From Algibacter_G agarivorans (GTDB lineage: Bacteria > Bacteroidota > Bacteroidia > Flavobacteriales > Flavobacteriaceae), in contig NZ_BAABJJ010000010.1 in the NCBI RefSeq assembly GCF_039543245.1, forward strand, positions 1-64,000: 64,000 nucleotides of DNA. Direction: 5' to 3'. Of the stretch, positions 36,171-46,486 are shown in pieces. A program made the translations under genes and the position numbers. Numbering within the stretch: the stretch's first letter is position 1; each line of letters starts with the position of its first letter. The notes under the pieces were generated by a model that worked only from the letters and a program-made list of their open reading frames with translations, did not search any database and was not told the origin of the DNA.

Positions 36171-36822
36171 GATACAATGTGTTAAAGTTATTTGTCTGTT
36201 TGTATATTTAAAGTCAATGAACCCACGAAACAGAGTTATTTATGGGTGCTTTGCCTTATTAAAACTAAATCGCTAATCGAGTTTTAAGGTTCAATTAAAC
36301 GATGATAATGGCTCATCCTAAAGTTACGGAATTTTTAGGTAAAAATTGCGTTTTTCATGCTGAATGTTGCTTATTGTGAATGTCTTATGATTGAAGTCTG
36401 TAAAAATCCAGGTGTTTACGAAATGAGCAAATATGGCATTTGTGTTACAAAGGATAAAAGAATGAAGGTTGAATTAATTCCTAGTTTTTGTTAGTTCATT
36501 GTCTGTGGTGATATTCCTTTTGTTGTCCTTACAGCAAAACAATATTGATGCGCTAAAAACTAGGGCTAATAATTTAATTTGATTCTTCAATTTATACTTT
36601 AATTTTAACGTAAATGTAGCAAGCTTTATATGATTTTTTTATGGTAATTGTTATCAGCTATAGTTTTCCCATTGTGCAAATGATGTTAGTACAGGAACCT
36701 TCTTTTTAAAACATAACAAAAAAGTAAATATTTTATGACTCACTGATTGATATCATTTCACATTTTTAATAATTATCTCATCTTCATTACTCAAAAGGGT
36801 GTTTAATTAAAACCTATGTATT
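36171..36822. other. 652-bp intergenic region, no intact gene
   Basis: Divergent spacer between the slipin gene and a disrupted T9SS-cargo gene. A short open stretch at about 36493-36582 has a hydrophobic, signal-like start but no start codon in context and no family match I can see. I recognise no RNA gene. Confidence 0.45.
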
Positions 36823-38270
36823 ATGAAACGAATAACTACTTTACTCATAGCTATTCTTATTTCGTCATTTGCCACAGCGCAGATTACTAAAAAGATTAAC
36901 CAAGAATTTGAAATAACAAAGGCAGATAAAATATCTAGAATTCATAAAAAAGGTATAAAAGATGTGAAAAATAGAAGTTATAAGGCATCCTCATTAAATA
37001 AAACAATCACTGCAGATAGCAAGACTTTGGATAGTATATTAATTCAAGAATGGGATAATGATTTTAATATATGGAGGTATTCTGCTAAACAGGAATTTAC
37101 CTATAATGGAAATAATATAGAAATGACTATTAGTTTTATTTGGAATGGTGTAACATCTACCTTGGATCCTTATATAAAGGATGAATACTCATTCGATTCT
37201 AATGGAAATTTATCATCACAAATGCGATCATTTCAAAACACACCAAATATTTGGGAATTTGTCAGTAAAACTGAATTCACTTATGATAGTAGTGGAAACT
37301 TAATTCTTGAAGAAAATTATGAATGGAATTCGAATCAATGGGCTAAAACCTTTAAAAATGAAATAGCGTATAATTTGGATCAAAAGGTAACATTAGATAA
37401 AGGTTACACATGGGATTCAGGAATAAATCAATGGGTAAATTTATATAGGGATGAATATTTTTATACAGACCCTCTTATGCCTTATGAAATTAATTCATAC
37501 TGGAATAATGGTATTAGTGATTGGGTTCTTAATTCTAAATGGGAATACATTATTGACCCATCTACTTCACTCTTAAATCTAGAAATTTATACAGAAGGGA
37601 TATAAATAATACAGACTGGGTTTATGAATCAAAATATGAATATCAATATGATCGACCTAATTTTTTATTGGTTTTAACAAACGAAACAGAATATACTTGG
37701 GATGAAAGTATGAACCAATGGGGATATCAATATAAAGATGACTATCAATATGATAACAATGATAATAGGTCTTTAGGAACCTATTATGAATGGATTGAGA
37801 CTCCTGGAGAATGGGCTCCATATTACAAAGATGAATTTATTTTCGACCTAGCATTTGATTTTAGTAATCTCATAGGACCATTCAATTACGATGATGAACT
37901 TGATGATACGGTCTTTATGTTTAATAATATGGTAATTGGTTACCGAGGATATGAATTTACAAGTCAAATCTGGGAAGATGTTAGTAAAACACTTTTTTAT
38001 TATTCAGATTATAATAACCCTTTAAATATAGATAGTAAAAAACTAGTGAGTTCTATAAAAGTCTACCCGAATCCAGTAACTGATATTTTAGTAATCGATT
38101 CTAAAATGCGCGTAGATAAAGTAGGAATATATTCCATATTAGGAAAAAAAGTAAAAGAATTCAATTCAAATTTTAATGCCATACCTGTTTATGATATATC
38201 TGCTGGCTTATATATTATTAAAATACAATCTGAAAACAATACTATTACAACAAAGATAATTAAACAGTAA
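36823..38270 (+). pseudogene. frameshifted T9SS-secreted repeat protein
   Basis: Two frames (36823-37605 and 37668-38270) make one protein of about 480 residues. The first gives a signal peptide (MKRITTLLIAILISSFATAQ) and several about 40-residue repeats built around W.N....YK.EY.YD..GN; the second continues the repeats without a break and ends with a T9SS type A sorting domain (KVYPNPVTD ... SAGLYIIKI). The frame change is at 37600-37605, where GGATATAAAT would read on if one TA were removed. It was probably a surface or secreted adhesin-like protein; the shift may be decay, phase variation or a sequencing error. Confidence 0.8.
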
Positions 38271-38291
38271 ACCGGTTTATACTGTATTATA

Positions 38292-38321
38292 AAGTCCATC
38301 ATAGTAATGGTGGGCTTTTTT
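38292..38321 (+). terminator. terminator after the T9SS-cargo gene
   Basis: AGTCCATCAT (38293-38302) pairs with ATGGTGGGCT (38307-38316) using two G-U pairs, followed by a T run to 38321. Confidence 0.7.
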
Positions 38322-38402
38322 ATGCGCAATAATTTGGAATTTTTAGAGTTTCACTTGGCTAAATAGCAGATCATATTTAGTGTATTTAAAAGAGGCATGA
38401 TA

Positions 38403-40622
38403 CTATGCCTTTGTCAAACTAAAAATTACAGGAATATCATTCTCCATACCATTATTCTGTGTAAACACAACCACATTTAAACTATTCACAATGCGTTCTA
38501 TAATTTCCGTACGTTTCTCAAAAGTACCATTACCTCTGGCTAATCCACAAAACACAATATCGGCGGTTTTGCTCTTTTTTATAAGCACACCAACAATGTC
38601 ATCACTATCTTTTATTAGTACATGAATTTCAGCATCAATGCGTGCTTCACTTATTGAATATCGAATAAGGCGTTCTAGTTCCAGTTTTTCTTTTTCAGAA
38701 TCAGCCACCGAAAAAATATTGATTACTGCCTTTTTCCACTTTCTATTCAATCGAATCAAATAGGAGAGTAGGAGCATCAAATCACCATTTCTATCTTCAC
38801 CGCGCCACCATATATCAATGCGCTTATCTGGGCGTTCAGCAAATGGACTGTTGAAATGTGCAATTAAAACATTCTTACCAGATGCCGCAATTTTATTCAC
38901 AATTTGTAGTTCCTGAATCTTGCCTTCTAAGGTACTAGCCCAACCAAATACTACGGTATTGGTTTTTATACCTGCAATGCCATGTGAAGCGGAAACTTGT
39001 AAAATACCTTGCTTTAAATCGTTAACTACATTGACTTCGGTTAAAGCCTGCAACCCTTCTTTTGCTAATTCTTTTTGCATTTCAAAGGCAATCGTATTAC
39101 GTTTTATTAATTCATCTTTATCCTCAAAAGTAATGAGTTTCGAAATGGTTAATAAACCACTATTTTGCCCTAGCATTTCCATTAATTTAATTAATGGCAT
39201 TTGCCCTTTTAATTCATGAACAAATAGAACAATAATGGGGCGCCAGTTTCTGCTATGTACCCTTATAGAATTCAATCGAAGTAAGGCATATCTACCCAAA
39301 TGCATCCATATTCCGGTAGAAGCGTCTCCCCATTGTTGTTCGAGTTTTTTGCTTACTAAATAGATAAGAATAACAGCCTCAAGACCCAAAGCAAATATGA
39401 ATGCCAATGGATTGATTAACCACATAACTACCATGGCAGCTAGTGCACCTAAAAACGATATAAACCAAGGCACATGTATTTTTGGTCGATAAGACGGTTC
39501 TTTAATGAGTTGCTCTACGGCAGCACTAACATTAACGGCGACATACAAAGTTAAAAACAGAACAGATACGTATTGTGCAATGGTATTTAATCCGCCTAGA
39601 AAAACGGCAGCTATAGCTATAACACCACTTATCCATGTGGCAATAGTGGGCTGACCTGATTTAGAAAGCTTAGCTAAAAATTTTGGCATCAAACCATCCA
39701 TAGATAATGCTTGAAGAATTCTTGGTCCGCCCAAAATACTTCCAAAAGCAGAAGATAAAACGGCTCCCCAAACAGCAGGATACACAATCCAAGGTCCAAA
39801 AACAGCAAGCCGTGTCCAAATAGTAACACCAGCTTCAGGATCTGCCATTTGCTCCAAGGTTAGTGCTCCAGTGATTGCCAAAAGTAGTGGAATGATAAGA
39901 TAGATTATGGCACCAGAAATTACTGCAGCAAGTGTGCCTTTAGGAATCGATTTTTTTGGGTCTTTCAAATCGCCACTTAAACCAATTCCAGCCGTAAACC
40001 CTGTAACGGCAGGAAAAAATACGGCAAATACATACCAAAAGCCTTAAGGTGCCGTTTGATAAGTCGGTTTAGTAATCGGTGCATGAAGGTCTTGACTTAG
40101 CACTCCAATAATTAAAGCTAAAATAGAAGCTCCAACAATAATCATAATCGGGATTTGAGATTTTAATACCAGTTTTGCACTTTTTCCAGAAAGTGTCGTT
40201 ACTAAAACAATAAAAATAATAGTCAGGCTTTGCAAGGCATATGAAGGCAAAATACCTTGACTTTCTGGCCATAATACCAGTATGGCTTCTGACAGCCCAT
40301 AACAATAGAAGGTAACGCTTAAAGTTCTACATAAATATAAGGGAATGCCAATAGCACCACCAGCTTCTAAACCAAGGCTGCGGGAAATCATATAATACTC
40401 ACCACCAACACCAACTTTAATATTAGTGGCGATTGCCGAAGCACTTAAACCAGTTATAAATGTTATAGAACTGGCCATTAATACAATAACAATGGTTTTT
40501 ATTAGGCCTACATTTCCAACTACCCAACCAAATCTCAAGTACATAATCAAGCCAAGTATGGTCAATATACTGGGTGTATAGACGCCTAGAAAAGTACCAA
40601 ATTTATGTGGTTCTTTGTTCAT
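38403..40622 (-). pseudogene. SLC12-type cation-chloride/amino-acid permease interrupted by one stop
   Basis: Read through, the frame encodes about 739 residues of an APC-superfamily transporter related to Na-K-Cl cotransporters. It has an N-terminal membrane half (LGVYTPSILTILGLIMYLRFGWVVG), further helices, and from about residue 430 a soluble SLC12-type C-terminal domain. A TAA at 40044-40046 splits it. The same frame continues at once with GFWYVFAVFFPAVTGF and LSGDLKDPKKSIPKGT, which are core transporter sequence, so this is a single in-frame nonsense codon and not a frameshift. A GAA to TAA change is one simple explanation. Confidence 0.85.
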
Positions 40623-40831
40623 CTTCTATGTAAGTTGATTAATCGCTTACTGATAAAGATAATGTAAATTTAAATGTGATATTCTAATTAATATAAAATT
40701 TACACTGTACTAAATTGGTGACTTTATTAATAAATTAAACCTTGTTTTAAACAATGCATCATGTTATAAGAGGGGAGGGGGAGTGCAATGGGTGTGGACT
40801 GGGATAGTTTAAAACGAATCTTGCTTACATT

Positions 40832-41047
40832 TTATAATTTCTGCTTTTCATCAGCTACAGTTTTTCCCCATTGAGCGTTGGCTGTTAGTACATGTGCTAA
40901 ACTTTTACCTAAAGATGTTAAAGCAGATTCTAGTATTAAAAGTTGTTTTTTAGTGTATACGCGTCGTCTACTCTTTTGGTAATATTGGAGAAGCGCATCT
41001 TCAATTAGAAAATGGCAGAACTGTTGGCAAAACCGTAGTAACATCAA
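40832..41047 (-). CDS. small hypothetical protein
   Basis: A 71-residue ORF with a helical, amphipathic C-terminal part (LLILESALTSLGKSLAHVLTANAQWGKTVADEKQKL) that reads like real protein. The N-terminal part (MMLLRFCQQFCHFL) is cysteine- and Phe-rich and could come from a frameshift. I recognise no family. It may be the 3' remnant of a longer gene. It lies between the broken transporter and the DUF998-like gene on the same strand. Confidence 0.35.
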   Translation of the reverse strand: MMLLRFCQQFCHFLIEDALLQYYQKSRRRVYTKKQLLILESALTSLGKSLAHVLTANAQWGKTVADEKQKL

Positions 41048-41120
41048 AGTAACTTTAGAGCGAATTTCTAGTTAAATGTTACCAGGAATTCAATCAAAAA
41101 TTTAAGAGAATTAAAAACCC

Positions 41121-41756
41121 TTATGTGCTAACTAACTTCCTGTAAGAATGAATACTCAATAACACAAACCAGCTCATGCAGGACAAAAATGTTATTTTTT
41201 GAATTACAGGAAGCTTGTCTATTAGTATTTCTGTTTCATAGATATAGTAATTAGTTAAAAAAAAGAACAAACAAATAATACCATGGATTAATAGTTTGTA
41301 ATAATTGGCATTATAAAGTTCGATAAAAGCAATGAGTAATGCGGTTACTCCAAAAACCCCTGCTGTTCTTACAATTATATCATGCACTTCAGACGCTAAA
41401 AACAGGGTAATTACCATAGATAACATGCCAGCAATACTCATAATGGTTTGGGCTTTATTTTTTCTATTGAATAATTTTGGTAAATAATACCAAAGTAATA
41501 TCAAACTCAAACACAGTATGGCTAATGCTATACGCGCATATATACGTGCAGAATTAAAAGCTCCATTTATGGCATGATTATCCAGCAAATCACATAAATA
41601 ATTGTTCTTGAAACTAAACCCTGGCCGATTTGGTGCAGCATACGACCCTCCAGGATAATAGATAGCAGCAATGATATAAAAAATTACAAATAGAGCAATT
41701 CCTATTAATGGCAACAAAGTAATTACCGGATCGACTCTATTTTTATGAGTGGTCAT
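41121..41756 (-). CDS. DUF998-like membrane protein
   Basis: The 211-residue protein has about six membrane helices. The first loop IYYPGGSYAAPNRPGFSFKNNYLCDLLD resembles the family's conserved YPGGS...FS...NYLSDL segment. The function of DUF998 proteins is unknown. It is not in an obvious operon; its start lies 260 bases from the divergent methyltransferase operon. Confidence 0.6.
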   Translation of the reverse strand: MTTHKNRVDPVITLLPLIGIALFVIFYIIAAIYYPGGSYAAPNRPGFSFKNNYLCDLLDNHAINGAFNSARIYARIALAILCLSLILLWYYLPKLFNRKNKAQTIMSIAGMLSMVITLFLASEVHDIIVRTAGVFGVTALLIAFIELYNANYYKLLIHGIICLFFFLTNYYIYETEILIDKLPVIQKITFLSCMSWFVLLSIHSYRKLVST

Positions 41757-42016
41757 TAATAACCTTATTTGTTAATATTGAGACCTAAAACATAAATCTA
41801 TATAACAAAAACCAAAACACCAATGATTTTAATCAGCAGTTAACAAAAGGCTTTAGTCCAAAATATTGATTATCAACAGAAATAAAATAGGTAGATGACC
41901 TACATCATTTTGCTCTTGATATGTGATTATTAAATTTAGAGCATTGCTATTCATTTAAAAATCAATGGTATGTCCTATGCTTATAATTTAGTAACTACCA
42001 TAAAATATTAGAAAAC

Positions 42017-42655
42017 ATGTTACAAACAGAAATATTCAACAAAAATGCAGAAGCTTATGAAGCTTGGTATGATACTTACCCAGAAGTTTTTCAATCGGAA
42101 GTAGCAGCAATTAAAGAGCAACTTTTAAAACTACCCGAAGCTATTTACGGCATTGAGGTGGGTTTGGGTACAGGACGATTTTCTAAAGCTTTGGGAATTA
42201 AAGAAGGCATAGAGCCCTCTGAAGAAATGGCACAAAAGGCCATAAAAAGAGGTGTTGAAATTATGAAAGGCGTTGCGGAAAAACTTCCGTATAGTGATTA
42301 TCATTTCGATTTTATACTTTTTGTTACCATCTGCCATCTTGATAATTTAAAAGCAGCATTAAACGAAGCGCATAGGGTATTAAAGCCGGGAGGATCTATA
42401 ATTCTAGCGTTTTTAGACAAAGCGCAAACCATAGCACAGCAATACGAAGCGAAAAGACATCGAAGCACCTTTTTTAAAAATGCAACCTACTATTCAGTAG
42501 AAAGCGTGAAAGATTTACTTAAAAAAACAAAATTTAAAAATCTAGAATTCAACCAAACCCTATTTGGAGAATTAAACGAAATAAAAGACCTTCAAACACC
42601 AAAAGAAGGCTATGGTGAAGGGTCATTTGTAGTTGTTAAGGCTGTAAAAAAATGA
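42017..42655 (+). CDS. class I SAM-dependent methyltransferase, RNA-ligation operon
   Basis: The 212-residue enzyme has a Methyltransf_11 Rossmann fold. Motif I is GIEVGLGTGRFSKALG (about residues 46-60), followed by acidic residues in IEPSEEMAQKA, and HRVLKPGGSIIL near residue 120. The last base of its stop codon region overlaps the archease start (ATGA), so translation is coupled. With archease and RtcB directly downstream, an RNA or nucleotide substrate is likely; this is inferred from context only, and the family is broad. Confidence 0.82.
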   Translation: MLQTEIFNKNAEAYEAWYDTYPEVFQSEVAAIKEQLLKLPEAIYGIEVGLGTGRFSKALGIKEGIEPSEEMAQKAIKRGVEIMKGVAEKLPYSDYHFDFILFVTICHLDNLKAALNEAHRVLKPGGSIILAFLDKAQTIAQQYEAKRHRSTFFKNATYYSVESVKDLLKKTKFKNLEFNQTLFGELNEIKDLQTPKEGYGEGSFVVVKAVKK

Positions 42656-43065
42656 AAATAAAATACCTCCCACATACAGCCGATATAAGAATGTTTATTG
42701 AAGGAGAAACTCTTCAAAAATTATTTAAGGCCGGTGTAAAGGGGATGGCAAACATACTCAAAGAAAATATTTGCGACCATACCCATAAATTTAACAGTAA
42801 AACAAGAATAAAAACGTGTTCGTTAGACTATACAAATTTGCTCATTGATTTTTTATCAGACGTACTTACACAAACATACACCAATAAAACCATTTACTGT
42901 AAAATCAATATTTTAAGTTTAGAAAGACATAAGATTGTAGCAGATGTATTTGGTATTGAAACCCATGATTTTGATGAAGAAATTAAAGCGGTAACCTACC
43001 ATGAAGCTGAAGTAAAAAAGAACAAAAATAATCTGTGGGAAACGTATATAATTTTTGATATATGA
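42652..43065 (+). CDS. archease (RtcB activator)
   Basis: This 137-residue protein of the archease family opens with the conserved KYLPHTADIRM. The aspartate in HTAD and the late acidic residues (HDFDEEIKAVTYH) form the metal-binding site. Archease speeds GTP-dependent guanylylation of RtcB and widens its substrate use. It overlaps both neighbours by 4 bases (ATGA type), so all three genes should be made together. Confidence 0.92.
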   Translation: MKIKYLPHTADIRMFIEGETLQKLFKAGVKGMANILKENICDHTHKFNSKTRIKTCSLDYTNLLIDFLSDVLTQTYTNKTIYCKINILSLERHKIVADVFGIETHDFDEEIKAVTYHEAEVKKNKNNLWETYIIFDI

Positions 43066-44513
43066 AAAAGGTAAAAAAATCCGATATCAACAAATTAAAA
43101 GACTACTTATGGGAAATCCCCATGTCTTTTAGAGACGATATGAAAGTTCCTGCCAGAGCCCTTGCGGTTGAATCCCTTTTAGATGATATTATTGAAGATA
43201 GATCGCTAAGCCAACTGGTAAACGTGGCGACACTTCCAGGTATTCAAAAAGCATCATTAGTCATGCCAGATGTACATGAAGGCTACGGATTTCCTATAGG
43301 TGGCGTTGCAGCAACCAGATATCCTGATGGTGTTATTTCTCCTGGTGGCATTGGTTACGATATCAATTGCGGTGTTCGGTTATTGACTTCAACTTTAAAA
43401 ATTGATGATGTAAGAGATAAAATAGAAGCGCTATCCAAAGAAATGTATGCTCAAATACCTTCGGGAATGGGTAAAGGAGGTCATATTATCCTTTCTGAAG
43501 AACAAATGAATCACGTGTTAACCACAGGAGCAGAATGGGCCATTGAAAATGGTTATGGCATTCACGAAGACCTAACCTATATAGAAAACAAAGGAAAACT
43601 AATGGAGGCAGATTCCTCTATGGTTTCAGAAATGGCTAAAAAAAGAGGAACAGATCAGTTAGGTACCATTGGTTCGGGGAATCATTTTGTAGAAGTTGAT
43701 TATATAGATAAAATTTACGATGAAGACATTGCAAAAGCTTACGGTTTAGAAAATCGGCAAATGGTGGTTTTAATCCATACAGGCTCAAGAGGCTTAGGAC
43801 ATCAGGTAGCAACCGATCATATTCGTATTATGATGAACGCCATGGCTAAATATGATATCAAACTAAAAGACAGGGAATTGGCATGCGTCCCCTTCAATTC
43901 AAAAGAAGGTCAAAACTACTTCAAAGCCATGTGCGCAGCAGCCAATTATGCTTGGTGTAACCGAGAAGTTATTTCTTGGGAAGCAAGAAAAGCTTGGGGA
44001 ACTATTTTTGGTGAAGCAGAAGCCAATCTAAAACTATTATATGATGTTGCACATAACATTGCTAAGATTGAAACCTATACCATTAGCGGCAAACAACAAA
44101 AAGTAATTGTGCATCGCAAAGGTGCTACGCGCGCATTCGGACCTGGTTTTGAAGAACTTCCTCAGGCTTATAAAAATGCAGGTCAACCCGTTATTATACC
44201 TGGCAGTATGGGTACCTGTTCCTATGTATTGGCAGGCACAGAAAAGAGCAAGGACATCACTTTTGGCTCCTGCTGCCATGGCGCTGGAAGACGCTTGTCT
44301 AGAACGGCTGCAAAAAAAGAAGTAAACGCCCCTGTTTTAAAAGAAAAATTAAAAGAAAGAGGCATTTATATTCAATCAGGTTCTTTTAAAGGCATTGCTG
44401 AAGAAGCGCCTATTGCTTACAAAGACGTGAATTTAGTCGTAGAAACGGTTCATGCTTCTGGAGTGGCTAAAAAAGTAGCAAAATTAAAACCTGTTGCTGT
44501 TATAAAAGGATGA
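43062..44513 (+). CDS. rtcB: RtcB RNA-splicing/repair ligase
   Basis: The 483-residue ligase joins 2',3'-cyclic-phosphate or 3'-phosphate RNA ends to 5'-OH ends using GTP and Mn. The metal site is complete: Asp100/Cys103 (GYDINCGVRLL), His208 (GSGNHFVEV), His239 (LIHTGSRG) and His331. The guanylylated His406 is in GSCCHGAGRR. In bacteria such ligases repair RNA cut by toxins or nucleases. There is no RtcR-type sigma-54 regulator nearby, so control differs from the E. coli operon. The operon ends here. Confidence 0.95.
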   Translation: MKKVKKSDINKLKDYLWEIPMSFRDDMKVPARALAVESLLDDIIEDRSLSQLVNVATLPGIQKASLVMPDVHEGYGFPIGGVAATRYPDGVISPGGIGYDINCGVRLLTSTLKIDDVRDKIEALSKEMYAQIPSGMGKGGHIILSEEQMNHVLTTGAEWAIENGYGIHEDLTYIENKGKLMEADSSMVSEMAKKRGTDQLGTIGSGNHFVEVDYIDKIYDEDIAKAYGLENRQMVVLIHTGSRGLGHQVATDHIRIMMNAMAKYDIKLKDRELACVPFNSKEGQNYFKAMCAAANYAWCNREVISWEARKAWGTIFGEAEANLKLLYDVAHNIAKIETYTISGKQQKVIVHRKGATRAFGPGFEELPQAYKNAGQPVIIPGSMGTCSYVLAGTEKSKDITFGSCCHGAGRRLSRTAAKKEVNAPVLKEKLKERGIYIQSGSFKGIAEEAPIAYKDVNLVVETVHASGVAKKVAKLKPVAVIKG

Positions 44514-44723
44514 GCAAACTAGCATATTAACTACATAATAGGGAGGCATAATATAAACGGAGTGGTAATGCCGGTAGGCATCTCACTAAATATTATAGAA
44601 CCTCTATAAAATATTCATAAACTAGAAAAAAACAAGATAAATGATGAAGATCATTTTGGTAGTCAAGTGTTAATAATAATTTGTAAATGTTATTAATGAA
44701 TTTGAAATCAAAAATTTAACACT

Positions 44724-46076
44724 ATGAAAAATCATTATACTATTATTCGAAAATCTATTTTAATATTGATTGGTTTACTATTGGCCATTATGTTTTTTAG
44801 ATGTCAGCAAGAGCCTATGGACTTTAATCAAGACCCTATTGATTTAAAAGTAAACTCGGGTATTGATCTTAAGGCTGAAAAAGATGGCCTGACGAAAGCG
44901 GTTTCTTTAAAATCAACACTCCAAGGAGGAGCCTCTTATGAAATAGCTTTACCTAATTTTTGGAATTTTATTCCTGATGGTCAAAGGATTGTGTTGGTTT
45001 ACGCTCATGGTTATGTTGATCCAGGAGAACTTATAGAATTACCTTCAGACACTATTCTTGATGGGATGGGAGGAACCGTAGCAATCAAAGATATTATTCT
45101 TGAAAAAGCAGCTTATGCCGCTACCAGCTATAGCGACAATGGGCTGGTAGTGCTAGATGCAATCAAAGATATCAAAGAGTTAAAAATAGCTATTGATGAA
45201 TTCTTTGACGATCCTGAAAACCCTGCTGAACCTAAACCATATGATGCTATTTTTCTAGTTGGACCTTCAGAAGGTGGTTTGATTACCGTTCTTACTATTG
45301 AGCAGAACCCGGGGATGTTTGATGGTGCAATAGCAACCTGTTGCCCTATAGGTAATTTTTATAAGCAATTACAATATTATGGCGATGCTCATGTTTTATT
45401 TAAATATTTCTTTGGGCCAAGTATAAATGGTATAAATCTGGGCAGCCCAAAAGGAGTTTCAAAACGAACTATGGAAGCCTGGAGAAAAAACGGCCCCCTA
45501 TATTCAGCTATTAAACAAGAATTGGAGGATGATTACCAATATAATGGAGGAAATAAAATCAGGCAATTTTTAAATTGCTCCAGAGTGGGTGGCACCAGTA
45601 TAGGTGATCATGTAGACAAATCAAATCATTCCGCTGTAGTGACTGCCATACTGGAGGTATTAAGATTTCCAATAATGGCAACCAATGATGCCATTGTAAG
45701 GTTGGAAGGAAGTCCATTTAACAATAAAAATCCAAAAATAATCTATGAAGGATCTGACAATGACAGAAAGTTGAATTTAACAGTCGAAAGAATTAAAAGA
45801 TCTGAATGGGAGCAATCTGCTCAAAACGTGGCTAATTTCTACGAAACAGAAGGTGCTTTGTTGACGCCTCTTGTAACCATGCATACCGAATTTGATCATG
45901 TTTCTCTGTTTTGGCATCAAACTTATTATGCAAATAAAGTTGGCGCTATCTGGCCGGACTCTTTTTTATACCCAATAAAAATTACCGGACGATATGGCCA
46001 TTGCAATTTTACTAAAGATGAAATTTTGGGGGCAATCAATGGGCTAATATCCTTAATACAACAATCTCAAATCTAA
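44724..46076 (+). CDS. lipoprotein alpha/beta hydrolase-like protein
   Basis: The 450-residue exported protein has a lipobox ending at Cys27 (IMFFRC). The body looks like an alpha/beta hydrolase: an oxyanion HGY near residue 95 (VLVYAHGYVDPG), a nucleophile elbow GPSEGG with Ser182, late candidates for Asp and His (MHTEFDHVS and GRYGHCNF) and a helical lid. It may be an esterase or peptidase on the cell surface; substrate unknown. It stands alone, 210 bases after rtcB. Confidence 0.72.
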   Translation: MKNHYTIIRKSILILIGLLLAIMFFRCQQEPMDFNQDPIDLKVNSGIDLKAEKDGLTKAVSLKSTLQGGASYEIALPNFWNFIPDGQRIVLVYAHGYVDPGELIELPSDTILDGMGGTVAIKDIILEKAAYAATSYSDNGLVVLDAIKDIKELKIAIDEFFDDPENPAEPKPYDAIFLVGPSEGGLITVLTIEQNPGMFDGAIATCCPIGNFYKQLQYYGDAHVLFKYFFGPSINGINLGSPKGVSKRTMEAWRKNGPLYSAIKQELEDDYQYNGGNKIRQFLNCSRVGGTSIGDHVDKSNHSAVVTAILEVLRFPIMATNDAIVRLEGSPFNNKNPKIIYEGSDNDRKLNLTVERIKRSEWEQSAQNVANFYETEGALLTPLVTMHTEFDHVSLFWHQTYYANKVGAIWPDSFLYPIKITGRYGHCNFTKDEILGAINGLISLIQQSQI

Positions 46077-46112
46077 ATTTGAGACAGAACTGGTTTAAAC
46101 TTTTTTTATTGA

Positions 46113-46412
46113 AGCAAAGCCCATCCAGATGCTTTTCATGGAATGTTTGGAGTGTTTGATGATTCCCTGCCAGATGGTTGGGGTATGCTCTTATTGAATC
46201 GTGTTCTTGAGAAGCAAGGATTATTATTGAACGATATTAATATTCTTGATTAACTTGCCTATATAGGTGACTCTGGAAAAGGTACAGTTATATATAATCC
46301 AGCAATTAGGAATGACGAAAACTTTAGTGATAAAATTGATTTAGATCGATTGAAGGCAATACAAAATTTTCATATTCAATATTTTAGCAGCAATAATTAT
46401 ATGCCAAATTAA
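46113..46412 (+). pseudogene. HipA-like kinase fragment, decayed
   Basis: The frame beginning at 46113 reads as the N-terminal domain of HipA-type Ser/Thr kinases: HGMFGVFDDSLPDGWG, then LLLNRVLEKQG. An in-frame TAA at 46251-46253 interrupts LD/LAYIGDSGKGTVIYNPAI, which is the expected continuation, and the frame ends at 46412 with the kinase core missing. No HipB-like antitoxin remains. It is the trace of a lost toxin-antitoxin system at the edge of the accessory region. Confidence 0.78.
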
Positions 46413-46445
46413 GGTTAATTTTTTTATCTTCTGTTAATTATTTCT

Positions 46446-46453
46446 TATTTTTG
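46446..46453 (+). promoter_or_regulatory. -7 box for the CIA30 gene
   Basis: TATTTTTG matches TAnnTTTG, 33 bases before the ATG at 46487. Confidence 0.42.
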
Positions 46454-46486
46454 TTTAACAAAAATTAAATATAATTAAACAATAAT

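Noticed and set aside
36493..36582. Short hydrophobic ORF in the 652-bp gap
   Set aside because: No start codon in context, no recognisable family and only about 30 residues; could be chance in AT-rich DNA.
44107..44325. ORFs inside rtcB, pntB, the EF-G paralogue and other genes in alternative frames
   Set aside because: They overlap strongly supported genes and have atypical residue composition with no motifs.
42652..44513. Classic RtcA-RtcB-RtcR operon
   Set aside because: Neither RtcA cyclase nor the RtcR regulator is present; the partners are archease and a methyltransferase.
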